From Methanolobus chelungpuianus (GTDB lineage: Archaea; Halobacteriota; Methanosarcinia; Methanosarcinales; Methanosarcinaceae): DNA of 64,000 nt. Location of the stretch: assembly GCF_024500045.1 (NCBI RefSeq), contig NZ_JTEO01000006.1, forward strand, positions 124,001 to 188,000, in the 5' to 3' direction. A model generated the notes under the pieces. It searched no databases. It saw only the letters and a program-made list of their open reading frames with translations, and was not told where the DNA came from. Shown here piece after piece: positions 42,016-51,876 of this stretch. Each line of letters begins with the position of its first letter. The stretch's first letter is position 1. A program made the position numbers and the translations under genes.

Positions 42016-43866
42016 TCATCTTGCTCCTCCTCCGCCACCACCGAAGCCACCACCTGCACCGCCTACCCCGCTTCCACCACTGGAAGAGCTGCCGGGGGAG
42101 GATGCCTGGTAGGCACTCCTGAACCCTGAAATGATCACCATGTTGTGATGCACAGGATAGAAATGGCTGCCTGCAAGCTGCTCAGTGGGGACAACAAGGG
42201 ACATGTTATCAAGCGCTTTTTCCGCCACACCCAGTGCAACTGCATAGACCATGTAATGGTCCCAGATCCTTAAGGATTCGGGAGGATGTTCCCTGAGTGC
42301 GGAGAAATCAGTCAGGTATTTCCTGAAATTATCCCAGCGCTTATGGAAAAGCCTGCCTTCGGGAGTCCACTGTCCCAGGGTCCTTTCGCTCAGGTTGACA
42401 AAAACTATCATTATGACCGCAACAACGGCAGCCGCAATGACAAGCAGGATCGCACTGGATACTACAGGGAACTGCTCCGGAGGGAACAGGGAAACTGCCA
42501 GCCAGATGCCAAGAAAGGCCAGTATGATGACCCCAATACTGAAATAGGTCATGTAGGAGTTTCCATTTGACAGGAAAAGCTTGTCTGTCCTTGCGTGTTT
42601 TGTAACCTTGCCGTTCCACTTGTTCAGGAAATAATAGAACCCGGTACCTTTTCCAAGTTCCTTTTTCAGGTCGCTCCAGAGTATCCTGCCTTCCGATGCA
42701 TGTGAACTCAGCAGATCGAACACATCCTTCTCGTAGTTCAGGAGCTGAAACCTGTCAGCAGCTTCATTGATCTCTATAAGTACGTCCTCTTTCTCACGCG
42801 ATATCAATCCAAGGTGCTTCTTTGTGGACTTCGTGTCCTTCAGGCGGAGATATTTCCTGTCCACAAGATCCATGACAGTAGCAGTGAAACCCTCAATATT
42901 CGGGACACCGATCCTGCCCCTCATTATGGCATTGACCACGGCAGGCTTCGAGTCTGTTGGAAGTTCCCGCTCATACAGGCCATAATAATCTATGTCAGGC
43001 TCTCTTCCATACTTATGGTACACATAGAAGGGGAACAGCAGGGTGAGTAATAGGAAGAGGGCTGCCACATAGAAAAGAAGTCCTGCGATCATGGCCTTTC
43101 TTTCGTATGCCTTTTCAACGGCAAGTATCCCATCAAGGCCATCCTGATCCTGCAGGGATACTAAAGCAGGGTCAGGGGAGTCTATCCTGGGAAATACCAC
43201 CCTTATCTCATACCAGCTGCCGGAGGGAATCTCATCGGCCTCGACGATGATGGTAGTTATGTTGCCTGCTGAACCTGCTGCGGCATAGGTCCCTGTTGTG
43301 TACTGGTCGGGACAGATCCAGTATTGGATGTTTTCCTCCCCGTATGATGCCGGCAGTGTGATACTTGCCGTGAAACCGTTCAGGTCCTTATCCCATTCAT
43401 CACCCCAGAGCTGGTAATGCAGTTCCGAGACATCATTGTAGACCTTGACCCCGCGGTAATAATCGTAGGAAACGACAAAGCTTATCTGCCCGGGCGTGGG
43501 CTGGGGCAGTGAACCCACAAGCTCGTAGCCGCCGGAAACAGGCACGACACGGAAATCACACTGACCTCCTGTACAGTAACCGCTCATGTTCTCCACGGAG
43601 CCTCCGGGCGGCGGGTATACTGTCCTGTAAACCTCGCGGAAGGTTCCGTCAAAAGAGTAGGTGATGGTCTCCTCGACATGGGTTATTCCATCATGCCCCA
43701 CTGTTATATTGGCTGTTGCCTGGTCCAGACTATAATCCCTTGCTGAAGCTTGCGATACAAGCAGAAGGAGGGACGCAACGAGCAGCAGAGACAATAAAGC
43801 GCAGCGCTGGAAGGATAAGTAAGGATAATACCTCTTAAGACGCACTTCATTCCTGTAAACGAACAT
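42016..43866 (-). CDS. DUF2207 membrane protein, 616 aa
   Basis: Signal-anchor (LLSLLLVASLLLLVSQASA), an extracellular beta-rich DUF2207 domain (about 42-230), one membrane helix near 260, a cytosolic winged-helix-like region, two more membrane helices near 450-490, and a glycine-rich tail ending GGGFGGGGGGAR. Works with LemA downstream by family precedent. A minus-strand TATA box at about 43893-43902 predicts transcription from about 43872, so ATG 43866 (MFVYRN) is preferred over 43884. Confidence 0.85.
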   Translation of the reverse strand: MFVYRNEVRLKRYYPYLSFQRCALLSLLLVASLLLLVSQASARDYSLDQATANITVGHDGITHVEETITYSFDGTFREVYRTVYPPPGGSVENMSGYCTGGQCDFRVVPVSGGYELVGSLPQPTPGQISFVVSYDYYRGVKVYNDVSELHYQLWGDEWDKDLNGFTASITLPASYGEENIQYWICPDQYTTGTYAAAGSAGNITTIIVEADEIPSGSWYEIRVVFPRIDSPDPALVSLQDQDGLDGILAVEKAYERKAMIAGLLFYVAALFLLLTLLFPFYVYHKYGREPDIDYYGLYERELPTDSKPAVVNAIMRGRIGVPNIEGFTATVMDLVDRKYLRLKDTKSTKKHLGLISREKEDVLIEINEAADRFQLLNYEKDVFDLLSSHASEGRILWSDLKKELGKGTGFYYFLNKWNGKVTKHARTDKLFLSNGNSYMTYFSIGVIILAFLGIWLAVSLFPPEQFPVVSSAILLVIAAAVVAVIMIVFVNLSERTLGQWTPEGRLFHKRWDNFRKYLTDFSALREHPPESLRIWDHYMVYAVALGVAEKALDNMSLVVPTEQLAGSHFYPVHHNMVIISGFRSAYQASSPGSSSSGGSGVGGAGGGFGGGGGGAR

Positions 43867-44015
43867 GTTGCACAAGGCTGGCACGACTCCTTAATTATAT
43901 ATGCACCGCTCTTTTTAAGGCTTTATCTATAAGTAAGGAGTATAATTGAACCGAACCGGCTATGCCGGAAGAACAGGCAAATTAAATAAGGAAATATCCC
44001 ATATCCATTTTGCGC

Positions 44016-44870
44016 ATGAGACCATATTGCAAGTTACCTGAGCTTAACTTCCTTCCCCTGCTGGACCCTCCCGAGAAAACGCACATAACACCTGCCTATT
44101 GTTTCGCCTTTAAGGAGAGAAGGATCCTGCTCATCTGCGAAAATGACGGCTGCAGACTGCCTACCATGGAAGAGTTCAAATCCCTTGGAGCCGGGGCCCT
44201 AAGAGAGCAGTATATGGGAGAATACGGCAACACTTCGTGTTTTGTAATGGAGGTGGACGGCGTGGCCCTGAATCAGGAATCTGTCAGGTTCGAGGAGCTC
44301 CGGAAGCTGTACGATGTACTGGGTGAGCAGCTGGCAGCCCTTGCAGGCAGGGCTATCCAGTTACTTGAATGGGACATGAGGACTGCCTTCTGCGGTCGTT
44401 GTGGTTCAGGGACGTTCCGTCGCCAGCAGGAACGGGCCAAGGAATGCCCCGGGTGCGGAACGCTCTTTTTCCCAAAGATATCTCCTGCCGTCATTGTGCT
44501 GATAGAGAAGGAGAACGAAGCACTTCTGGCAAGATCTCCCGGTTTCCCTTCCGGCCTCTATGGACTTATAGCCGGTTTTGTAGAGCCAGGCGAATCCGTT
44601 GAGGAGGCGGTGGTCAGGGAAGTGATGGAGGAAGTAGGCGTATCCATAAGAGACCTTGAATATTTCGGCAGTCAGCCCTGGCCTTATCCTGATTCCCTTA
44701 TGATCGGTTTCACTGCAAAATATGCAGGTGGTGAGATACGCATGGATGCAAAGGAAATAGAGGATGCCCGCTGGTTCAGGCACCACGAAATCCCCGCAGT
44801 GCCGAGCACAAGCAGCATCTCAGGGCAGCTCATAACATATTTTATTGAGAGGCATGCTCATCCGGAATAA
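44016..44870 (+). CDS. nudC: NADH pyrophosphatase-type Nudix hydrolase (NudC-like), 284 aa
   Basis: Cleaves NAD(H) or NAD-capped RNA. Domains: N-terminal NUDIX-like region, zinc ribbon with CGRCG (about 128-132) and CPGCG (about 146-150), Nudix box GFVEPGESVEEAVVREVMEE (about 189-208) and the NudC hallmark SQPWPYPDS (about 222-230). The start ATG 44016 is used instead of the TTG two codons before. Length is near the NudC norm of about 260. Confidence 0.92.
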   Translation: MRPYCKLPELNFLPLLDPPEKTHITPAYCFAFKERRILLICENDGCRLPTMEEFKSLGAGALREQYMGEYGNTSCFVMEVDGVALNQESVRFEELRKLYDVLGEQLAALAGRAIQLLEWDMRTAFCGRCGSGTFRRQQERAKECPGCGTLFFPKISPAVIVLIEKENEALLARSPGFPSGLYGLIAGFVEPGESVEEAVVREVMEEVGVSIRDLEYFGSQPWPYPDSLMIGFTAKYAGGEIRMDAKEIEDARWFRHHEIPAVPSTSSISGQLITYFIERHAHPE

Positions 44871-44997
44871 GCTGTCACCAGGCAAAAGGATAATGTACAT
44901 AAGAACAAAAGTACTTATTATACTTATTAATGCTCAATATATTTTTTAAGCATCTTAGATTAGATTGATAGACCAGACTGATAGATAAGATATAGTC

Positions 44998-46944
44998 ATG
45001 AAGGTGAATGGCTTGAAAATCCGGTTATTGCAAGTTAGCTTGATAGTTCTGTTGTTCATTATTGGAGTACAGACATGTTCCGCCTTAACCTATTCCGGCG
45101 GTGGCGAATGGGAACACTCAATGGAGATTAGGATAAAAGAAAATTCTGGACAGGAACTTAGAAATTATCAGATCCCTGTTGTCCTAGACAGTTCCAATTT
45201 CGACTTTTCCCTGGCCCAGGGCTCCGGACAGGACATACGTTTCACTGCAGGCGACAGGCAGTTGCAGCACTGGGTGGAGGAATGGAGCACTCAGTCAGAA
45301 AGGGCAACAATATGGGTAAAGATACCCTCAATAGCTTCAGGTGGAACTGCCAGGATCACGATGCACTATGGCAATCCGCTTGCAACCGACATAAGCTCAG
45401 GAGCTTCCACTTTCGATTTCTTTGATGACTTCAGTGGCAACAATCTTGCCTTTGGAAACTGGGAACAGTTTACCACAGGTGGCGGTCAGCTTACTGTCAC
45501 TTCTGGTGCTGCCAGGCTTATAGCTCCAAACTATCATCCTGCAGACATTTCCAGTGTCAAGACCACCAGGGATTTCCCGATTAACTCGATATTCGTTGTG
45601 AAGAGAAAGAAAGTTACCACAGGAACGGACCCCCGTGGTCCTGTGATCGTTCAGGGATTTGTGGACTCACGCAATGAGGACAGGAGCAAACTGCTTGTCA
45701 GTACCGAACTCCAGAGAGAAACAAAGGTCAACTGGGTTTTGAAGAACAGCACTTCCAGCGTGGGGGATACCTCAAAGGACCTGACCGACCTTAATGTAGC
45801 TGAAGACACATGGTATACAACCGGTGTCGCCTGGTATCTCGAGGATGAACTGGGGAAAGTAGCATTCTTTAAGAATGGGGTAAGGGACAGCAAGATGGAC
45901 CTTACCACTACCGAGAAAACCAACAACCTGAATATTATAAATGTAAAGGCTTACCTTTTAGTAAGAAGCTATCCTGACGTTTCGGATAATACCGGCTATG
46001 CAGCCTTTGAACATGCTTACGTTCGCAAGTTTGTTTCTGACGAGCCTACCGTTACGATCGGAAAAGTTACCGGAGCCTCTGTACAGGAAAATACAACTGA
46101 TATCCCGGAGCCCGCGAAGATCAATGTCACTGTCCCGGGAGGCATTTTCAATGCGGTCCGCGTCTTTGATACCGCAACATACGATGCATCTGCTCTTGGA
46201 GAGCTTAAGGCCAGCGGTTTTAATATGATCCTGGTAAGGACAACTCCGGAGAACATATGGAGCCTTGAGAGATTTGTAAAGGCAGCTCACGAGAACGGCA
46301 TCCAGGTCTATGCGATGATCATCAGGGATGGAGGAAGCTCCGAGAACATGATAAATACCGCACAGCAGATCGCCGACTATAACAGCAAGTCCCTTGCACG
46401 CTTTGACGGAATAAACATTGCACTCAACCCATGCAGTGAAGATCCCGATGAAGCATGCGAAGATAACCTTGCCTTGCTTGAAGGCCTGCGTGCAAGTTCC
46501 GGTAGCATGCCTGTTGCCGTCGATGTGCCTGTTTCCTACGACAGGTCAGAACTGCAGGAAGTCTCGGGTAATGTAGAGTTCTTCATTCTCCTGACATACG
46601 ATGAGCAGGGTAATTACATGAACAGTACTGCAACAATAGTCGATTCCATTTCAGCAAAAATGGGAGAGATCCGGGGTGCAGGAGAGAATGCCCTGATAGG
46701 TATCGCTGTCGGCGAGGAGTACATGACAGATGCGGAAGTGAAGGACCTCATTGAAGGGTTACAGGACTATTATTCCCAGGACACGGCTTTCATGGGCACT
46801 TCAATAGTGGTCTATGAAGACTACCAGGAATACTCCCCGGTAACATCGGCGACAGACGGGAACAGCCCGGCAATACCGGCCTTCACAGCCCTGACAGGCA
46901 TTACTATGCTGCTGGCTGTTGCGTATATACTGAGAAAGAGATAA
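44998..46944 (+). CDS. Surface protein with DUF2341 domain and C-terminal sorting-like anchor, 648 aa
   Basis: Signal peptide (about 10-30, LIVLLFIIGVQTCSA), DUF2341 domain (about 38-145, QIPVVLDSSNF to HYGNPLA), a lectin-like beta region to about 355, then an alpha/beta region (about 375-615) that looks like a TIM-barrel glycosidase-type fold but with no clear catalytic motif. The C-terminus has IPAF, one hydrophobic helix and RKR, the layout of archaeosortase (CTERM) substrates. Probably an S-layer-associated or carbohydrate-binding surface protein. Confidence 0.75.
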   Translation: MKVNGLKIRLLQVSLIVLLFIIGVQTCSALTYSGGGEWEHSMEIRIKENSGQELRNYQIPVVLDSSNFDFSLAQGSGQDIRFTAGDRQLQHWVEEWSTQSERATIWVKIPSIASGGTARITMHYGNPLATDISSGASTFDFFDDFSGNNLAFGNWEQFTTGGGQLTVTSGAARLIAPNYHPADISSVKTTRDFPINSIFVVKRKKVTTGTDPRGPVIVQGFVDSRNEDRSKLLVSTELQRETKVNWVLKNSTSSVGDTSKDLTDLNVAEDTWYTTGVAWYLEDELGKVAFFKNGVRDSKMDLTTTEKTNNLNIINVKAYLLVRSYPDVSDNTGYAAFEHAYVRKFVSDEPTVTIGKVTGASVQENTTDIPEPAKINVTVPGGIFNAVRVFDTATYDASALGELKASGFNMILVRTTPENIWSLERFVKAAHENGIQVYAMIIRDGGSSENMINTAQQIADYNSKSLARFDGINIALNPCSEDPDEACEDNLALLEGLRASSGSMPVAVDVPVSYDRSELQEVSGNVEFFILLTYDEQGNYMNSTATIVDSISAKMGEIRGAGENALIGIAVGEEYMTDAEVKDLIEGLQDYYSQDTAFMGTSIVVYEDYQEYSPVTSATDGNSPAIPAFTALTGITMLLAVAYILRKR

Positions 46945-46996
46945 AACACAATGGATGATGTGGTCAGCACATCATCCTACCTTTACTTTAATTAGT

Positions 46997-48637
46997 TCAG
47001 TTCTTCTTTTTGAGCAGTTCAACAGCCAGGTCCTTGAGCTTGAACTTCTGGACCTTGCCGCTTGCCGTCAGCGGGTATTCGTCTACAAAGAAGACATGTT
47101 TGGGCACCTTGTAGCGTGCTATCCTGGATAAAGCGTGGTCTCTTACATCCTCTTCCGTAAGGTTGGCACCGGCATCAGGAATAATGAAGGCCCCTACTAT
47201 CTCCCCGTACTTCTCATCCGGAATGCCGACAACCTGGGCGCTCTTCACACCCGGCATGGTGAAAAGGAATTCCTCTATCTCCCTCGGGTAAACGTTCTCA
47301 CCGCCCCTGATGATCATGTCCTTTATGCGTCCTGTGATACGATAGTAGCCATTCTCGTCACAGGTACCCAGGTCTCCGCTGTGCAGCCAGCCGTTTGAGT
47401 CAATTGCCCTCTTTGTCTCTTCAGGCATCTTGTAATAGCCTTTCATGACATTATAACCACGACAGCATATCTCACCTATTGTGTTCGGAGGAAGAGGTTC
47501 ATAGGTCTCAGGGTCCAGCACTGCAGCTTCCACGCCCGGGAATACACGTCCGACAGTTTCCACACGCAGCTCTATCGGGTCATCGGTCGTGGTCTGGGTA
47601 ATTCCGGGAGATGCTTCCGTCAGGCCATAGACAATGGTAATTTCCCTGCAGTTCATCTCATTTATGACCCTTTTCATGGAATCTATTGGACAGGTGGAAC
47701 CGGCCATTATGCCCGTACGCAGGGAAGAAAGATCGAACATTTTGAACATGGGGTGGGTATATTCGGCAATGAACATTGTCGGAACTCCGTACAAAGCCGT
47801 ACACTTCTCTTTCTGGACAGCCGCCAGCACCATGAGAGGGTCATAGATTTCCAGCATCACAAGCGTTGATCCGTGGGTGAGGACAGCCATTACACCCAGC
47901 ACGATGCCGAAGCAGTGGAACAGGGGCACAGGAAGGCACAGGCGGTCATTGCAGGTAAATTTCTGCCTGTTCCCGATGGAAAGCCCGTTGTTCAGGATAT
48001 TGCTATGTGTCAGCATAACACCTTTGGGGAAGCCTGTGGTACCTGATGTGTACTGCATGTTGATGACGTCATTGCAGTTAAGCGTCGCCTTGGTGCTCTC
48101 GAGCTTCTCATCGCTGCTATGCTGCCCCAGCAACAGGAGCTCGGGGGTATTGTACATCCCGCGATGTTTTTCCTGGCCTATGAAAATAACGCTCTTCAAA
48201 TGAGGGAATCTTTTGCTTTTCAGGCTGCCACGGCTCTGCGTCTTCAGTTCCGGGACCAGTTCATACATAATATCAATGTAGTTCACATCCCTGAAACCGT
48301 CTATGATAGCGATGGCTTTCAGGTCGGCCTGATCGACGACATAATCTACTTCATGTATCTTGTATGCGGTATTGACTGTAACGAGGACGGCACCTATCTT
48401 TGAGGTCGCGAACATGAAAGTCAGCCAGTCTGGCACATTCTTTGCCCATATACCTACGTGGTCGCCCTTGCCTATACCAATCTCCAGCAGGCCTCTGGCC
48501 AGCATGTCAACACGTTCATTGAACTGCCTGTAAGTGAACCTGAGATCCCTGTCAGGATAGATGATGAATTCCCTGTCAGGATCTTCCCTGACGTTCTTCT
48601 CAAGTACCTCGCCGAGGGTGTCAGTTATAAGCTCCAT
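46997..48637 (-). CDS. Acyl-CoA synthetase (FadD-like, AMP-forming), 546 aa
   Basis: Fatty or other carboxylic acid CoA ligase. P-loop [12 protein letters not shown] (about 195-206), [10 protein letters not shown] (about 335-344), [19 protein letters not shown] (about 416-434) with IRGGENVYP after it, and the catalytic lysine in TASGKVQK (about 527-534). Third gene of an operon with an XRE-cupin regulator and a hotdog thioesterase (49667 to 46997). Substrate unknown. Confidence 0.9.
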   Translation of the reverse strand: MELITDTLGEVLEKNVREDPDREFIIYPDRDLRFTYRQFNERVDMLARGLLEIGIGKGDHVGIWAKNVPDWLTFMFATSKIGAVLVTVNTAYKIHEVDYVVDQADLKAIAIIDGFRDVNYIDIMYELVPELKTQSRGSLKSKRFPHLKSVIFIGQEKHRGMYNTPELLLLGQHSSDEKLESTKATLNCNDVINMQYTSGTTGFPKGVMLTHSNILNNGLSIGNRQKFTCNDRLCLPVPLFHCFGIVLGVMAVLTHGSTLVMLEIYDPLMVLAAVQKEKCTALYGVPTMFIAEYTHPMFKMFDLSSLRTGIMAGSTCPIDSMKRVINEMNCREITIVYGLTEASPGITQTTTDDPIELRVETVGRVFPGVEAAVLDPETYEPLPPNTIGEICCRGYNVMKGYYKMPEETKRAIDSNGWLHSGDLGTCDENGYYRITGRIKDMIIRGGENVYPREIEEFLFTMPGVKSAQVVGIPDEKYGEIVGAFIIPDAGANLTEEDVRDHALSRIARYKVPKHVFFVDEYPLTASGKVQKFKLKDLAVELLKKKN

Positions 48638-48658
48638 GATATCCGGCTCCTTCCGATC

Positions 48659-49084
48659 TTACTTCTTTCCACTGCTTTCCGCATCTATAAGGTGTTCTTC
48701 AAGCGCTCCCCTGATAGTTTCCGGGATAGGCACGGACTTCTTGTTGATGAAGTCGTAATGCACTATGACCACAAGTCCTCTGGCACATAGTTTTCCGTTC
48801 TGCCATGCTTCGTGTCCGATGGTGAAGGAAGAGTTGCCTATCCTTGCGATATAGGTATTGATGTCCACATCGAATCCATAATTTATCTCGCCTACATAGT
48901 CATATTCAGACCTTGCCAGGATGAGCTTCCACTTCTCAAAGCTCAGGTCAAGGTCAGGCGTGAAGAGCCTGAACACCGGGTTGCGTGCCTGCTCGAACCA
49001 TATGGCGATGGAGATATTGTTGGCGTGCTTGAGTCCGTCTATATCACCAAACCTGGGAGTGACTGTTGTTTTGAACATGGTCAT
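48659..49084 (-). CDS. Hotdog acyl-CoA thioesterase (4HBT type), 141 aa
   Basis: Starts MTMFKTTVTPRFGDIDGLKH: the FGDIDGLKHANN segment carries the catalytic aspartate of 4-hydroxybenzoyl-CoA thioesterase-type hotdogs. It lies between the regulator and the ligase; 7 bp from the former and 21 bp from the latter. Thioesterase plus ligase could form a CoA recycling or proofreading pair. ATG 49084 follows GCGGAAG and avoids overlap with the regulator. Confidence 0.85.
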   Translation of the reverse strand: MTMFKTTVTPRFGDIDGLKHANNISIAIWFEQARNPVFRLFTPDLDLSFEKWKLILARSEYDYVGEINYGFDVDINTYIARIGNSSFTIGHEAWQNGKLCARGLVVIVHYDFINKKSVPIPETIRGALEEHLIDAESSGKK

Positions 49085-49091
49085 CTTCCGC

Positions 49092-49667
49092 TCAGAACGG
49101 TGCATATACTACCGCAAGTATCTGTGCATCGGTACCTACGGCATGTACATGGTGAGGGACCACGGAATCATAATAGATGCTGTCGCCTGCAGTAAGAGTA
49201 TATGTATCTTTTCCGTACAGGATCTCTATCTCTCCCCTGGTAACGAAAATGAACTCTTCACCCTCATGGGAGGACAGTTTGACTTCCCCTGACTTCGGCG
49301 GGTGAACATCAATAAGGAAAGGTTCCATGTGACGGTCGGCCTTATCAGAGGCAAGTGAGAAGAAGTCAAGGGTGCTGGTCTCACACTTGTCACAGTTGCC
49401 TGAGAAACGCACCACCTTGGTTGATCTGCCTGCCTTTACAACAACCGGCCCTTTTTGCGGAGCGTCGTCCAGGAAAGTGCCAAGACGGACACCAAGAGCC
49501 CGCGCTATCTGCAGAAGAGGCGTCAGCGATGGGACAAGAGCTCCTTTTTCAAGCTGGTCGATGAGTTCCACATTTGTATTGCTGGCCTGTGCCAGGTCTG
49601 CCACTGACATTTCCTGCGTCTCTCTAATCTGGCGTATCTTACTGCCTATCAGGTTTTTTTCCGACAT
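49092..49667 (-). CDS. XRE-family regulator with cupin domain, 191 aa
   Basis: HTH at about residues 10-60 ([21 protein letters not shown]) and cupin at about 115-190 ([37 protein letters not shown]), the same architecture as the 35747 gene but with a CDKCE insertion in the middle. First gene of the thioesterase-ligase operon. ATG 49667 is used since GAGGT lies nine bases upstream; the longer frame would add an unrelated hydrophobic N-terminus. Confidence 0.9.
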   Translation of the reverse strand: MSEKNLIGSKIRQIRETQEMSVADLAQASNTNVELIDQLEKGALVPSLTPLLQIARALGVRLGTFLDDAPQKGPVVVKAGRSTKVVRFSGNCDKCETSTLDFFSLASDKADRHMEPFLIDVHPPKSGEVKLSSHEGEEFIFVTRGEIEILYGKDTYTLTAGDSIYYDSVVPHHVHAVGTDAQILAVVYAPF

Positions 49668-49915
49668 GGTGATGACCTCACATACTAGAAGAGTTCTAAA
49701 GAGCTGAATAACCAAATGAATTGGATAACGTAATGCGTATGGCATTTTGAGTTAAAAACCTATCCTTTTGAGATGAACTAGGCATCTGTTATCCTTAAGA
49801 CATGCGATATCTACTGTTAACTGCGTTACTCCAAATCTTCCTGTTCAGGTAAACTATTAATAACTCTTATATCCAATGAATTACAAATTATTTTGAAATA
49901 AGAACAGGTGACAAC

Positions 49916-51850
49916 ATGCATTACGGATTAGGGATAGATGCCGGAGGAACGTACACAGACGCCGTTATAATCCGGGGCTCGGATGGGGCAGTGGTCGATT
50001 CGAAAAAGTCATTTACCACTTATCCTGACCTTCAGGAAGGTATAAGGAAAGTATTGGATTCCCTGGACCCGCAGTATCTGAAAGATGTCAACCTTGTCTC
50101 TGTCTCAACGACGCTATCCACAAACTCTCTGCTTGAGGGCACAGGCGCACCTGTAGGGCTTATACTTGTAGGCGAACAGACTGTTGAAAAGGTATTTCCC
50201 ACACAGCATGTCAAATGGGTAGCGGGCGGACACGACACCAGAGGAGATGAGGAATTTCCCCTTGATGTGGATGCAGTCCGGGATTTTGCCCTTAAGAGCA
50301 AGGATGTTGTTTCAGCATATGCCGTTTCTGCCTATTTCGGCGCACGTAACCCTGAGCATGAGCTGAAGGTCAAGGAGATCGTAAGGGAGATGACCGGGAT
50401 GCCTGTGGTCTGCGGACACGAGCTTTCCCTTGAGCTTGGAGCCTACGAGAGGGCTGTGACAGCAGTCCTGAACGCACAGCTGATCCCCATAACCCATCAT
50501 TTTGTCAGTTCCGTCATGAAGGACATAAAAAGAAGAGGCATCAATGCAAGGATGCTGATGCTCAAATGTGACGGCTCTGTCTACAACATCGAAGACGCGC
50601 TGGAAAAGCCCATCGAGACTATCTTTTCAGGGCCTGCTGCCAGCCTGCTGGGTGCATCCTATCTGTCAAAGATAGAGACCTGTGCCGTGATAGACGTTGG
50701 CGGTACGAGTACCGACGTGTCCATGCTTCAGAATGGAGTGCCCGAGATCAGTACTTCAGGAGCGGTTGTGGGAGGATGGAAGACAAGGGTCCGGGCAATG
50801 AGAATGGAAACTTCGGCAACAGGAGGGGACAGCCATATATGGGTGGCCGATGACATTGTTCACATCGGACCCAGAAGGGTCATCCCTCTGTGTGTGGCAT
50901 CAGTGCAGTACCCCGATCTTGCGGACAAGTTAAAGAGAAGCAGGACTCTCCCGAGGACCCTGATGGATGAGAATTACCAGCCTACTAAGTTCTTTGTCAG
51001 GACAGGCTACGAGGCCGCAGGTCTTGATGAAGAGGAGAAGGACCTGCTTTCCAGGATCGGTCCGGAACCGGTCTCCGTCAATGAGCTCAACATACTGCTC
51101 AAGAAGAACCCTCCCACCAGACTACTCGACTCCCTTACAAGGAAACGGCTGATCCAGGGTATCGGTTTCACACCTACCGACGCCCTGCATGTACTGGGAA
51201 TATACACGCAGTGGGATGTCAGTGCTGCAGAGATGGGATCGGCTCTCCTCTCAAGGTATGTACAGAAGGGGAAATACGAGTTCTGTGCCCACGTAAGGGA
51301 ACTTGTGGCCAAGAAGATGGCAACCGGCCTTATGTCTTTCATCCTTCCGCATCATCCCGGAGATATGATAGCAGATCTCCTGAACCGCTCCTACCCTGCA
51401 AAATTCAAACTTGAGATACCCGTGGTACTGCTGGGGGGACCTGTAAAGGCACACGCCGACGAGCTCAGGTCGATGATCGAAGCTGATGTTGTCGTCCCGG
51501 ATTTCGCGGAAGTTGGGAACGCCGTGGGTGCCCTTGCAGGAAAAGGGGTAAAGAGGATAGAGATAAACGTAATGCCTGCATCGATCCAGAACCCGGATGA
51601 GGACTTCCTGGTGTTTTCCCCGCTTGGAAGGGAGCGTTTCCATTTGTACGCAGATGCCGTGGATTTTGCCACTAGGGTTGGAAAGGATCTCGTGCTGGAT
51701 TACGAAAAAAGATGCGGCATACTTGAACAGGATACGCAGATAACGGTTTCCAGAAAGACCATATCACCTGAGAACTGGCCTCATCCCCCACTTGAGACCA
51801 GGGTCATCATCGTAGGTGTTGGTAATCCCATGATGGTACTGAAGGATTGA
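49916..51850 (+). CDS. Hydantoinase/oxoprolinase-family protein, 644 aa
   Basis: ASKHA-fold ATP-dependent hydrolase family. N-terminal phosphate loop GIDAGGTYTDAVI (about 5-17), SVSTTLSTNSLLEG (about 63-76) and second phosphate loop VIDVGGTSTDVSML (about 259-272). The usual partner subunit (HyuB) is not adjacent. The reaction is not predictable; methanogens carry several such proteins of unknown substrate. Divergent from the XRE-cupin operon. Confidence 0.85.
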   Translation: MHYGLGIDAGGTYTDAVIIRGSDGAVVDSKKSFTTYPDLQEGIRKVLDSLDPQYLKDVNLVSVSTTLSTNSLLEGTGAPVGLILVGEQTVEKVFPTQHVKWVAGGHDTRGDEEFPLDVDAVRDFALKSKDVVSAYAVSAYFGARNPEHELKVKEIVREMTGMPVVCGHELSLELGAYERAVTAVLNAQLIPITHHFVSSVMKDIKRRGINARMLMLKCDGSVYNIEDALEKPIETIFSGPAASLLGASYLSKIETCAVIDVGGTSTDVSMLQNGVPEISTSGAVVGGWKTRVRAMRMETSATGGDSHIWVADDIVHIGPRRVIPLCVASVQYPDLADKLKRSRTLPRTLMDENYQPTKFFVRTGYEAAGLDEEEKDLLSRIGPEPVSVNELNILLKKNPPTRLLDSLTRKRLIQGIGFTPTDALHVLGIYTQWDVSAAEMGSALLSRYVQKGKYEFCAHVRELVAKKMATGLMSFILPHHPGDMIADLLNRSYPAKFKLEIPVVLLGGPVKAHADELRSMIEADVVVPDFAEVGNAVGALAGKGVKRIEINVMPASIQNPDEDFLVFSPLGRERFHLYADAVDFATRVGKDLVLDYEKRCGILEQDTQITVSRKTISPENWPHPPLETRVIIVGVGNPMMVLKD

Positions 51851-51876
51851 AAAAGAGACAGGATCAAAACCGGCTC

